A stretch of DNA of 64,000 nt from CAIKXD01 sp035439485. Its GTDB lineage: Bacteria > Bacteroidota > Bacteroidia > UBA4408. Position 1 is the stretch's first letter. Every line of letters starts with the position of its first letter. Positions 33,609-41,870 of the stretch are shown in pieces. Below the pieces are notes generated by a model that was not told the origin of the DNA, searched no databases, and saw only the letters and a program-made list of their open reading frames with translations. Position numbers and translations under genes: made by a program. The DNA lies in contig DAORKI010000004.1 of assembly GCA_035439485.1 (NCBI GenBank), positions 10,109 through 74,108 on the forward strand. The letters run 5' to 3'.

Positions 33609-35822
33609 TCAAATTTTAACACCTATCACCAGTATATCATCAATTTGTTCAATATCTTTTCTGTAGTCAATTATATATTTGTCCAACTCCACTCCTTGCT
33701 CCTGCATAGATTTATTTTGCAATGACAAAATTAATTCTTTAAATCTTTTTCTAGTTAATTTCTTTTGTCCCGAATCTCCTCCAAATTGATCTGCAAAGCC
33801 ATCAGTAAATAGAAAAAAAGAATCTGTTTTATTTAAATTGAAAGTATGGTTCATGAATGGTATTCTATCATCATTCATTCCAATTGGTTGTTTGTTTGCC
33901 TTAGTCTCCATAATTATTCCATTTTGAATTATCCATAAAGGATTGTTTGCTCCAGCCCACTGCATGGTGTTGTTTATTGGATTATAAGCACATAAAGAAA
34001 TATCCATACCATCTTTGATGTCCTCTTCACTTTTACTGAAGTTTTCAATTACTATTTCAGCAGTTTTATCAAGAATTTTTGCAGGTTGTGTCAAACCAAA
34101 TTCTCGAACTGCTCTATTAAGTGCATTGTAACAAATCACTGAAACCATTGCTCCGGGAACTCCATGTCCAGTACAATCGCAAGCAGCCAACAAAATCAAA
34201 TCATCAACTTTTTCCATCCAATAAAAATCACCCGCAACAATATCTTTGGGCTTATATAAAATAAAGAAATTTTCTAAATGTTGCTTTAGTATTTTTTGTG
34301 TTGGAAGTATGGCTGTTTGAATTCGTAATGCATATTCAATACTATCAAGAATTTCTTTTTGCTTTTCTTCTACCAACAGTTTTTGATTAGAGATAATTAG
34401 GTTGTCTTTTTTCTTTCTTCTATAGTTACGATAACTGATAGCTGCCAATAATATCATAAATGCAAATCCAGCCATAAAACTATTTCTAACAATTTTATGT
34501 GTTTCTATTTCATGGTCTGAAATTGCCTTATCTATTGCCTTTTGCTTTTCATATTCGTTTTGATACTTTTCTTTTTGTACCAATTGATGAATTTCTTCAC
34601 TTTTCAATTTATTATTAAGTAAAATGTACTGTTTATAGTGTTCGAAAGCCCCTTTAAAATCACCCTTAGCCGAATCAATTGTTGTTGCAAGTAACTCGCT
34701 TTTTTTTAGATTATTTGAAAATAAATTTCGTTTTTCAATTTCAATTGAGCGTTCAATACACAATTTAGCTTTATTGTATTCCTTTAATTTAAGATAAGTG
34801 TTAGCCAAACGATGGTTTGCATTGGCAATTTGGGCTTCTTCTTTTATTTCTTCAAATATTTTTAATGACTTGGTATTAAATTCAAGGGCCTTTTGAAAAT
34901 TACCTTCGGTTAAATAAATACTTCCAATATTTCCAGAAGTAATCCCAATCCAATAAATATCTTTCATATCTTCTGACATAGACATACACTTTTGGTAATT
35001 CAATAGCGCTTTTTGAAATTCATGGTTATCCATATACATACCTCCAATGCAGCTGTAAACCCTTCGAACCTGCTGATTGTTTTTTATAAGTTCATATAAT
35101 GAAAGTGACTTTAAATAACATTGAAGTGCTTTGCTAATATCATGAAGTTTACCATGTAAGTCGCCTTTTGACATAAACACTTGAGCTAAGCTAGCAGTAT
35201 CTTTTATTTCAGTATACATGGATATTGATTGCTCATACTTCTCTAAAGCCTGACTATTTTCATCTTGGCTCCGATATATTTCTGCAATTTGATATAAACA
35301 GCCTGCTATGCCTTTTTTGTAATTCATTTTTTTCGCTCTCTGCAAAGCTTGCTGACAATATTGTATTCCTTTAGGATAGTTTCCTACAGCAATATAAAAA
35401 TTACTCAAGCCTCTAATAGAGCCAATAATAGCTTCATTGTCACTTGCTTCTTCATATATGGAAATTCGGATTTTTTGGGTTTTGACTACATTAAACGTAT
35501 CCTTCATTTCAGTATAATAGTATCTCACAAATCCATAGGCTTCAGCTTTTTGCTGCAAGAGTTGTTTTTTCTTTTCAATATCATTGGTTTGTGCTATTAG
35601 TTTATCTAATATTTTAATCAGAGGTTGGGCATATTTTAAATTATCATTTATATCACATTGGTTACAAAGTGCAAAATATATATTTACTTTAGCAGTATCC
35701 GTAGTTGCTTTTTGCAAAGCAAGATGAAGCGAATCCATTGTAATACTTCTGGCATTTGTAAAAAAAATGCACAAGAAAAATAAGGTAATAAGAATGATAT
35801 TTTTTTTCATTTTATTCATCAA
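33609..35822 (-). CDS. TPR-containing membrane SpoIIE-type PP2C phosphatase
   Basis: The 737-residue sensor phosphatase has a signal peptide (NIILITLFFLCIFFTNARS), a periplasmic array of about six to seven TPRs (about 60-400, GNYPKGIQYCQQALQRAKKM, GNFQKALEFNTKSLKIFEE), and one transmembrane helix near residue 450 (FMAGFAFMILLAAISY). After a basic/coiled-coil linker comes a C-terminal SpoIIE/PP2C domain (about 510-737) with KPKDIVAGDFYWM, AACDCTGHGVPGAMVS and FFLFTDGFADQFGG, carrying the metal-binding Asp residues. In Bacteroidota such proteins dephosphorylate anti-sigma-factor antagonists or act in stress pathways; no partner is adjacent. Start could also be the ATG at 35810. Confidence 0.92.
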   Translation of the reverse strand: MMNKMKKNIILITLFFLCIFFTNARSITMDSLHLALQKATTDTAKVNIYFALCNQCDINDNLKYAQPLIKILDKLIAQTNDIEKKKQLLQQKAEAYGFVRYYYTEMKDTFNVVKTQKIRISIYEEASDNEAIIGSIRGLSNFYIAVGNYPKGIQYCQQALQRAKKMNYKKGIAGCLYQIAEIYRSQDENSQALEKYEQSISMYTEIKDTASLAQVFMSKGDLHGKLHDISKALQCYLKSLSLYELIKNNQQVRRVYSCIGGMYMDNHEFQKALLNYQKCMSMSEDMKDIYWIGITSGNIGSIYLTEGNFQKALEFNTKSLKIFEEIKEEAQIANANHRLANTYLKLKEYNKAKLCIERSIEIEKRNLFSNNLKKSELLATTIDSAKGDFKGAFEHYKQYILLNNKLKSEEIHQLVQKEKYQNEYEKQKAIDKAISDHEIETHKIVRNSFMAGFAFMILLAAISYRNYRRKKKDNLIISNQKLLVEEKQKEILDSIEYALRIQTAILPTQKILKQHLENFFILYKPKDIVAGDFYWMEKVDDLILLAACDCTGHGVPGAMVSVICYNALNRAVREFGLTQPAKILDKTAEIVIENFSKSEEDIKDGMDISLCAYNPINNTMQWAGANNPLWIIQNGIIMETKANKQPIGMNDDRIPFMNHTFNLNKTDSFFLFTDGFADQFGGDSGQKKLTRKRFKELILSLQNKSMQEQGVELDKYIIDYRKDIEQIDDILVIGVKI

Positions 35823-36047
35823 AAATTCACTTGTTTTTGGCTGAGTTTGGAAAAGTGAGTGTCATTAAATTGAAACACATGTTGTTGCTATGATAATCTT
35901 TATTGAATGGAAGCCTAAATAATGCTATTTAAATTTTGATATATGCTTTTTATATTTCAACACAAGCTCTGTTTTAGGGTAAAGCACATTACTTTTACTA
36001 ATAATTTTCTTCTAGTTAAAAGTATATAATTATTAGTTGACAGAAAA

Positions 36048-36068
36048 GTTACAAGCATAAGTTGTAAC
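36048..36068. promoter_or_regulatory. Perfect inverted repeat GTTACAA-N7-TTGTAAC
   Basis: Seven-base arms at 36048-36054 and 36062-36068. It lies just downstream of the DUF5723-OmpA stop and about 225 bases upstream of the phosphatase start, both leftward. There is no T-run, so it looks more like an operator (the half-site resembles the Crp/Fnr-type TGTAAC) than a terminator. The rest of the 35823-36091 gap shows nothing else. Confidence 0.4.
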
Positions 36069-36091
36069 TATAAATTTAATAATAATCATAG

Positions 36092-38410
36092 TTATTTAAA
36101 TCCAAAACTAACTTCTACCCTATTATTTTTTTCTTTTCCTTCGTTTGTCGAATTTTCGACTATGTTTTTTGAATCCCCAAAAGGAACTATTTTTAAGCGG
36201 CTACTTTCAATTCCTTTTTTCATAAAATATTCTCCAAGCACAGCTGCACGGTCTTTTGTAAGTGTCATGGCAAAGGAGTCACTATTCGTATTATCCGTAT
36301 GCACTTCCATTTTCAAAACCAATGCCTGGTTGTTTTTCATCAATTGAGCCAATTTATCTAAATTTTCGTAGGCAATGCTCAAAATTTCATCTTTTAAAGG
36401 TGCAAATTTTATGGTTTCACTGGCTTTTTTAACAATAAACATTTCCTCAGGACTCAGCTCAGGACAGCCCTTATTATTAGCACTACCTTTCGTTTGAGGG
36501 CAATCATCATCTTTATCCATAATTCCATCTCCATCTGAATCCTTGTTAGGACAACCTCTATTTTCTTTGCTACCAGGTTCAGTTGGACATTGGTCATCAA
36601 TATCAGGAACGCCATCTTTATCGTTATCAACTGGGCAGCCATTATTATCTATGGTTCCAAAATCATTTGGACACTTATCCTCTTCATCTTTTATTCCATC
36701 GCCATCGCTATCAGGGCAGCCTTTCATCTCTTGCAAGCCTTTCTGATCAGGGCATAAATCTTCATCGTCTCTTATACCATCATCGTCTCTATCAGGGCAA
36801 CCTTGAAAACGTTGTGAGCCAGGCACATCAGGACATTTATCAAATTTATCTATAACATTATCACCATCCTTATCAGGACAACCTTTAAATCTTGGCAAAC
36901 CATAATCAGTAGGGCATTGATCTTCAAAATCAGGGACTCTGTCATTATCACTATCTGGACAGCCTTTCATTTCGAGAGAACCTTTTGCCTTAGGGCATTT
37001 ATCTTCGCTATCAGGAATTCCATCACCATCTTCATCTTCAGAATAAGGATCATTTCCAAATCTTAAGTTCATGCCAATACGGATGTTGAAAGATTTAGCG
37101 TTTTGAGGAAAAATGGCACCAAAGATATTATCACTTACGATATAAAACTGGCTTCCGCTCCAAGTATTTAATGAAACACCCCAACCTAAATTGTTGTAAC
37201 TTTTATTAAACATAGAATAACATAGATTCATATGAATTAAATCAGTTAATCTTCCGCCTATCGAAACACTCAAACCAGGGCGCATTTTGCCATCATAAAA
37301 TAACCCATGTAAAACTAAATTAGTTTGAAAACGTTCAGTTAATTGATAAGTGCCACCAAGGTAAATTTGCTTATTAAGTTTGGTGCGATATTCATTTGAA
37401 GTAGAATCTATATTAAATGTAGCGTATGCCGAATCAAGCACAGCATTAAAAGCCTGATTGATGGTTGTTGTATCATTAATTAAATCGCCAATATACAAAC
37501 CTCTGTATGTATAGCTGGCTTCAGGATTTTCACTTTGAAAATTTTGCACGTTGGATCGCCATTTTATTCCACCAAAATCAATCATTGATAAATTCACAAA
37601 AATTTTATCTGTTAATTTATATTGCGCTCCTAAATCAATTGCATGCCCATTATTTTTAAGTCCAAAGGCATAATCTGTAAACTTTGTATCTGAACCCAAA
37701 AGGTCTTTAATGTTACCCGATTTGTTGATTAAAACATCAGATTGTGCCTTTAGTGCATAATCATATGCATCAGTATATAGCGAAATTCCTGATCTTACGG
37801 TTTGGATATTTTCCATGCCATACAAGTATTTGTATTTTATTCCAGCCGTTAGTTTATTATTCACTTTTAAAACGTAATTTAGGCCATACTCACGATAATG
37901 AGTGTATTGTAACCCAAGATTTAATTGAATAGTTTTTCCAATTTGAGGACCGTTTCCATTCCATAAAAAATCAATTAATCCTTTGCTATAATTGGCAATT
38001 CCACTAAACTTTTCAGTGGCGGTAATATTAAAATAATTTTTTTTTATTCTAAAGCCAACGGATAAAATATCGATTTGAGCGTTAGTTAAAAGGTAATTGT
38101 TATCATCCATTTTACTAATAGCCTTATTCATATCAAAAGTTAAGGAATCGTCATTTCTTTTATAAATTAAATCGTGATAACGAAATCCTGTATTGGTTAT
38201 TCCAAAGTAAGTTGAAGAAAGTACGGGGATTCCTACGTTTACAGCATTAATAGGGAAAATTGAAGGGTTACAATAAATACTTTGACTTATACTACTCATA
38301 TTATATAGCGTATAATTTTGCTGTGCAACAGAAACAGAAGATTTGGCAAACAGAATTGTTACCGCAATAAAAGTAATTTTAATATAATCAAAAGGTAGTC
38401 TTATCGTCAT
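36092..38410 (-). CDS. DUF5723 beta-barrel / thrombospondin type 3 repeats / OmpA domain protein
   Basis: I take the ATG at 38410 (772 residues). After a signal peptide (VTILFAKSSVSVAQQ) comes a DUF5723-type outer-membrane beta-barrel (about 30-440, SQSIYCNPSIFPINAVNVGIP). Seven thrombospondin type 3 calcium-binding repeats (about 450-650, pattern DxDxDGxxDxxDxCP with intervening GCP) follow, then an OmpA peptidoglycan-binding domain (about 665-772, LKMEVHTDNTNSDSFAMTL). It should link the outer membrane to peptidoglycan through a rigid Ca-bound stalk. It lies 48 bases downstream of a small CRD protein gene, probably its partner. The barrel plus OmpA plan recalls T9SS/gliding accessory proteins, but a precise role is unknown. 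Confidence 0.85.
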   Translation of the reverse strand: MTIRLPFDYIKITFIAVTILFAKSSVSVAQQNYTLYNMSSISQSIYCNPSIFPINAVNVGIPVLSSTYFGITNTGFRYHDLIYKRNDDSLTFDMNKAISKMDDNNYLLTNAQIDILSVGFRIKKNYFNITATEKFSGIANYSKGLIDFLWNGNGPQIGKTIQLNLGLQYTHYREYGLNYVLKVNNKLTAGIKYKYLYGMENIQTVRSGISLYTDAYDYALKAQSDVLINKSGNIKDLLGSDTKFTDYAFGLKNNGHAIDLGAQYKLTDKIFVNLSMIDFGGIKWRSNVQNFQSENPEASYTYRGLYIGDLINDTTTINQAFNAVLDSAYATFNIDSTSNEYRTKLNKQIYLGGTYQLTERFQTNLVLHGLFYDGKMRPGLSVSIGGRLTDLIHMNLCYSMFNKSYNNLGWGVSLNTWSGSQFYIVSDNIFGAIFPQNAKSFNIRIGMNLRFGNDPYSEDEDGDGIPDSEDKCPKAKGSLEMKGCPDSDNDRVPDFEDQCPTDYGLPRFKGCPDKDGDNVIDKFDKCPDVPGSQRFQGCPDRDDDGIRDDEDLCPDQKGLQEMKGCPDSDGDGIKDEEDKCPNDFGTIDNNGCPVDNDKDGVPDIDDQCPTEPGSKENRGCPNKDSDGDGIMDKDDDCPQTKGSANNKGCPELSPEEMFIVKKASETIKFAPLKDEILSIAYENLDKLAQLMKNNQALVLKMEVHTDNTNSDSFAMTLTKDRAAVLGEYFMKKGIESSRLKIVPFGDSKNIVENSTNEGKEKNNRVEVSFGFK

Positions 38411-38458
38411 CTTTAACAAATTGATGTAAAACTACAAAAGAATATCACACTTCAAAAA

Positions 38459-39013
38459 CTATTTTGCTTTTGCTGTATCTTTTATTTTTTTTAGAGATTC
38501 TTTTACAGTTTTCATGTACTTTTTATCACTGTAAAATCCTTCATCTTCGCCCGCTTTGTAGCCTATCATAACTTTAGGAAAATCAAGAGCGTCAAGCACA
38601 TCGGTAGGTAAATTTAAATTATTCTTGTTAGGAATTTCAGATATCAATTCAACTTCAAAGTCAACTTGGTATCCATTATCTTCATTTTGAGGATCAACAT
38701 CCCATCTATTTGTATTAATTAATACGCAAGTGTTTTCATAACCAATTCTGCTATATTCAATGGCGTAGTAATAATCTTTTCCTAATGTAAATTGAAACGC
38801 TCCGTTTTTACCAGTGTATATTGAATCAATTTTGGAATTTCCTTTAAAAAGTCTAATAGTTACTCCTTCTAATCGTGCTTCATCATCTACAACAATGCCT
38901 TGTATAACCAAAAAATCCTCCTTTGGTGCTGCTGGTTCACTTTTTTGGGCGAAAAGTTGAGTAGAGGCAATAATAAAAACAGATTTAACAGCGGCTATTT
39001 TGATCCAATTCAT
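38459..39013 (-). CDS. Small periplasmic carboxypeptidase-regulatory-like domain protein
   Basis: With the ATG at 39013 the protein has 184 residues; a TTG 21 bases upstream only lengthens the leader. The signal peptide is AAVKSVFIIASTQLFAQ. One CRD-type beta-sandwich follows (about 30-120, VIQGIVVDDEARLEGVTIRLFKG, GAFQFTLGKDYYYAIEYSRIGY), then an extended region and a Lys-rich C-terminus (VKESLKKIKDTAKAK). It is co-transcribed with the DUF5723-OmpA gene downstream. In PorE-like proteins CRD and OmpA domains are fused; here they are on separate neighbouring genes, which suggests the two products work together. Confidence 0.75.
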   Translation of the reverse strand: MNWIKIAAVKSVFIIASTQLFAQKSEPAAPKEDFLVIQGIVVDDEARLEGVTIRLFKGNSKIDSIYTGKNGAFQFTLGKDYYYAIEYSRIGYENTCVLINTNRWDVDPQNEDNGYQVDFEVELISEIPNKNNLNLPTDVLDALDFPKVMIGYKAGEDEGFYSDKKYMKTVKESLKKIKDTAKAK

Positions 39014-39115
39014 GGTTATTTTTTTAATAAACAATGTTATTGAAAATTGAAATTTAAGTGAGGGTCAATTGAATTAAGTTTTAAACCTTTTCATGTTAAT
39101 AGTCAAATAATAATA

Positions 39116-39970
39116 TTATTTAGGTGCAATAGTGATAACTGGCACTTCCGAAATATTAATTATTTCTTGTGCTAAAGAGCTCACAAAATAAGGTGTATGG
39201 CTTATTTCTTGTTGGGTTAATAGCATAATTACATCTCCTTCTATTTTTCTAGCATAATCGGCAATAATCTCTCCTAATGATTCGTATCCAAGTGAGGATT
39301 TAATAATTTCGGCAGTATATTTGACCTTACTTTTTTCAATAATCAATTTTACTTCAATCAACTGTTGCCCTAATCTGTTTATTAAATATTCATCAGCATC
39401 AAAAACTACAGTTACAATATTTAAAATAATACTTGAATCTAATTTTGCCAGCGCAATTGCCTTATTTAATTTGTCTTTAGAATCTTTAGATAAATCAACT
39501 GGTAAAATAATATTTTTAAATTTTGTTAATTGACTATGTTGATTACTTGAAAGCACTGGAACCGGGCAGCTTCTCATTATTCTTAAAGCATTTGAACCTA
39601 AAAAGCGGTTTTTATAATCACCAGCACTGTTGCACCCCATAATAAGTAGTTTAGTATTAATGGCGGCCGCTTTTTCCAATATTCTATCGTAAACTTTTCC
39701 TTTTTCAATGTATATTTGAAGCTTGTCTATATCTTTCAACTCAGAAACATTGCTCAAGATGGCTTCAAATTTTAATCTTATATTTTTTTTTATAAATTCG
39801 TCTTGTTGTAAATTAGTTGTTGCCTGACTGTGTTCTGGGCCTTCAATTACATAAATAAAGTGCAAGCTAGTTTGAATGCTTTTACTAATAACAACAGCAT
39901 ATTTAATAGCTTGTACAGATTGGTCAGAGAAATCGGTTGGAATTAAAATATTAAAATTTGCGGCTGACAT
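39116..39970 (-). CDS. Tandem universal stress protein (UspA family)
   Basis: The 284-residue protein consists of two UspA domains. The first (1-145) begins NILIPTDFSDQSVQAIKYAV and keeps the nucleotide-binding glycines (LIMGCNSAGDYKNRFLGSNA). The second (about 150-284, KNIILPVDLSKDSKDKLNKAI) lacks that glycine motif (MLLTQQEISHTPYFVSSLAQ), so only one site is likely to bind ATP. It is cytoplasmic. UspA proteins build up under starvation or stress; this one stands alone, divergent from udp. Confidence 0.93.
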   Translation of the reverse strand: MSAANFNILIPTDFSDQSVQAIKYAVVISKSIQTSLHFIYVIEGPEHSQATTNLQQDEFIKKNIRLKFEAILSNVSELKDIDKLQIYIEKGKVYDRILEKAAAINTKLLIMGCNSAGDYKNRFLGSNALRIMRSCPVPVLSSNQHSQLTKFKNIILPVDLSKDSKDKLNKAIALAKLDSSIILNIVTVVFDADEYLINRLGQQLIEVKLIIEKSKVKYTAEIIKSSLGYESLGEIIADYARKIEGDVIMLLTQQEISHTPYFVSSLAQEIINISEVPVITIAPK

Positions 39971-40029
39971 ATAAAAAATAAATATTTTTGAAAATTATCT
40001 TAGACATCAAAAAAACATCACAAATAAAA

Positions 40030-40049
40030 CAAATATAATTTAAACTTTG
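40030..40049. promoter_or_regulatory. Divergent promoter region between the UspA gene and udp
   Basis: Read leftward, 40030-40037 is TATATTTG, a perfect -7 box for the UspA gene (leader about 55 bases). Read rightward, TAAACTTTG at 40041-40049 is a -7-like box with one extra base, ending 3 bases before the udp ATG. Confidence 0.45.
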
Positions 40050-40052
40050 CAT

Positions 40053-40922
40053 ATGAACAAAATTCCAGACTCCGAATTAATTTTAAACCCTGATGGCAGT
40101 ATTTTTCATTTACATCTTTTGCCACATCAAATAAGCGATACAATACTTTTAGTGGGTGACCCAGGAAGAGTGGAGATGGTTTCAAAAAACTTTGATCATA
40201 TTGATTATAAAATACAAAATCGAGAATTTGCGACCCATACTGGAATGTATAACAATAAGAAAGTTTCGGTGGTAAGCACAGGCATTGGTACCGATAATAT
40301 TGATATTGTGATTAATGAACTAGATGCTCTGGTAAATATTGATTTAAAAAATAGAATTGAAAAAAAAGAAAAGACCAAATTAAAGCTCATTCGCATAGGT
40401 ACTTCAGGTGCGTTGCAAGAAGATATTAATGTTGACTCATTTGTTTTATCAGAATATGGTTTAGGTATGGATGGTTTATTGCATTTTTACAAACATGATT
40501 TTTCAGAAGAACAAGATATTTTAAAAGCTTTTATAGCGCAAACAAACTGGAAAGCTCCGCTTAATTCGCCATATCTCATAAAAGGAAGTACCACATTATT
40601 TAATACTTTAAAAGATGGTATGCATTCGGGAATAACTGCCACTGCATGTGGTTTTTATGGTCCACAAGGTAGGCGTTTGAGGCTTGATATGGCTATTGAT
40701 GGTTTAAATGAAAAACTTACTGCATTTCATTATAAACAACATAGAGTTACAAATTTTGAAATGGAAACATCAGCACTATTTGGATTGAGTAAATTACTTG
40801 GTCATGAAGCTATTACGGCATGCGCCATTATTGCCAATAGGATACGAAAAGAATATAGTAAAGATTATAAAGTTACTGTTGATAAGTTGGTTAAAATAAT
40901 ATTAAAGAGACTTACAGATTAG
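40053..40922 (+). CDS. udp: Uridine phosphorylase-like nucleoside phosphorylase
   Basis: I take the ATG at 40053 (289 residues); the TTG two codons upstream falls inside the -7 box. The PNP/UDP family fold shows the phosphate-binding GDPGRVEMVSKNFD near the start, TGIGTDNIDIVINEL, RIGTSGALQEDINVDSFVLS (about 113) and the late substrate motif NFEMETSALFGLSKLLGHEA. It cleaves uridine or a related nucleoside with phosphate to base and ribose-1-phosphate. Substrate preference between uridine and purine nucleosides cannot be fixed from sequence, but the residues resemble uridine phosphorylases. Confidence 0.88.
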   Translation: MNKIPDSELILNPDGSIFHLHLLPHQISDTILLVGDPGRVEMVSKNFDHIDYKIQNREFATHTGMYNNKKVSVVSTGIGTDNIDIVINELDALVNIDLKNRIEKKEKTKLKLIRIGTSGALQEDINVDSFVLSEYGLGMDGLLHFYKHDFSEEQDILKAFIAQTNWKAPLNSPYLIKGSTTLFNTLKDGMHSGITATACGFYGPQGRRLRLDMAIDGLNEKLTAFHYKQHRVTNFEMETSALFGLSKLLGHEAITACAIIANRIRKEYSKDYKVTVDKLVKIILKRLTD

Positions 40923-40993
40923 ATTTCATTTCGATAGATATTTACAAAATTAAATTCAGAGTCATAACTGAAATATAGTTGTAAATAATTAAA

Positions 40994-41866
40994 ATGAATA
41001 CAAGTGAATTAAATGCATTAATTAGTTTATTAGATGATCCTGATGAGACCATTTTTGAACAAATTAATGGTAAAATTTTGGCACAAGGCTCAACTGTGGT
41101 AAATGAATTGGAGCTAGCTTGGGAAAATAGTAAAAGTATTTTACAACAACAAAGAATTGAAAATTTAATTCAAAAAATACAATTTTCAGACACTTCAAAT
41201 GGACTGAATCAATGGATTGCTGGAGGTGGTAAGGATTTATTAGAAGGTGCAATTATTATTGCTAAATATCAGTTTCCTGATTTAAATGAAGGTAAAATTT
41301 ACAGTTATATTGATCAACTAAAGCAAGACATTTGGCTTGAATTAAATCCAAATTTAACCGCCTTAGAACAAGTTAGGGTAATTAATCATATATTATTTGA
41401 AGTACATTATTTTATTGGAAACAATACCGATTTTCATCATCCTAACAATTCATTTATTAATACCGTACTTGAATCTAAAAGAGGAAATCCATTATCGCTT
41501 TCCATAATTTATGCAATTTTGGCACAAAAACTAACCATGCCTATTTATGGGGTTAATTTACCTCAACACTTTATTTTGGCCTACATGGGTGGAGAAAACA
41601 CATTTGGATTATATGATTTGGACAAAAATAAAGAAGTACTTTTTTATATTAATGCTTTCAGCAAAGGAACAATTTTCAATAGAAATGAAGTTGAAGCTTA
41701 CCTGCAACAATTAAAATTAAGTCCTAATGATAATTATTTCTACCCTTGCAACAATATTGAAATGATTAAACGCATGATTAACAATTTGATTTTTGCATTT
41801 GAAAAAAATGGGAACGAACAAAAGTCAAAAGACATGAAATTATTACTTAAGAGTTTTAAAAGTTAA
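40994..41866 (+). CDS. SirB1/transglutaminase-like family protein
   Basis: The 290-residue cytoplasmic protein resembles the SirB1 N-terminal/transglutaminase-like 2 family: ISLLDDPDETIFEQINGKIL, then ALEQVRVINHILFEVHYFIGN, then the family core RGNPLSLSIIYAILAQKLTMPIYGVNLPQHFIL (about 155-190). The usual transglutaminase catalytic Cys is not evident in this core, so enzymatic activity is doubtful. Function unknown; members often accompany ribosome or release-factor genes, but not here. It starts five bases before the next gene's ATG region and is probably co-transcribed with it. Confidence 0.85.
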   Translation: MNTSELNALISLLDDPDETIFEQINGKILAQGSTVVNELELAWENSKSILQQQRIENLIQKIQFSDTSNGLNQWIAGGGKDLLEGAIIIAKYQFPDLNEGKIYSYIDQLKQDIWLELNPNLTALEQVRVINHILFEVHYFIGNNTDFHHPNNSFINTVLESKRGNPLSLSIIYAILAQKLTMPIYGVNLPQHFILAYMGGENTFGLYDLDKNKEVLFYINAFSKGTIFNRNEVEAYLQQLKLSPNDNYFYPCNNIEMIKRMINNLIFAFEKNGNEQKSKDMKLLLKSFKS

Positions 41867-41870
41867 CGCT

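Noticed and set aside
39014..39034. TTG start for the small CRD protein
   Set aside because: The ATG at 39013 directly precedes the signal peptide.
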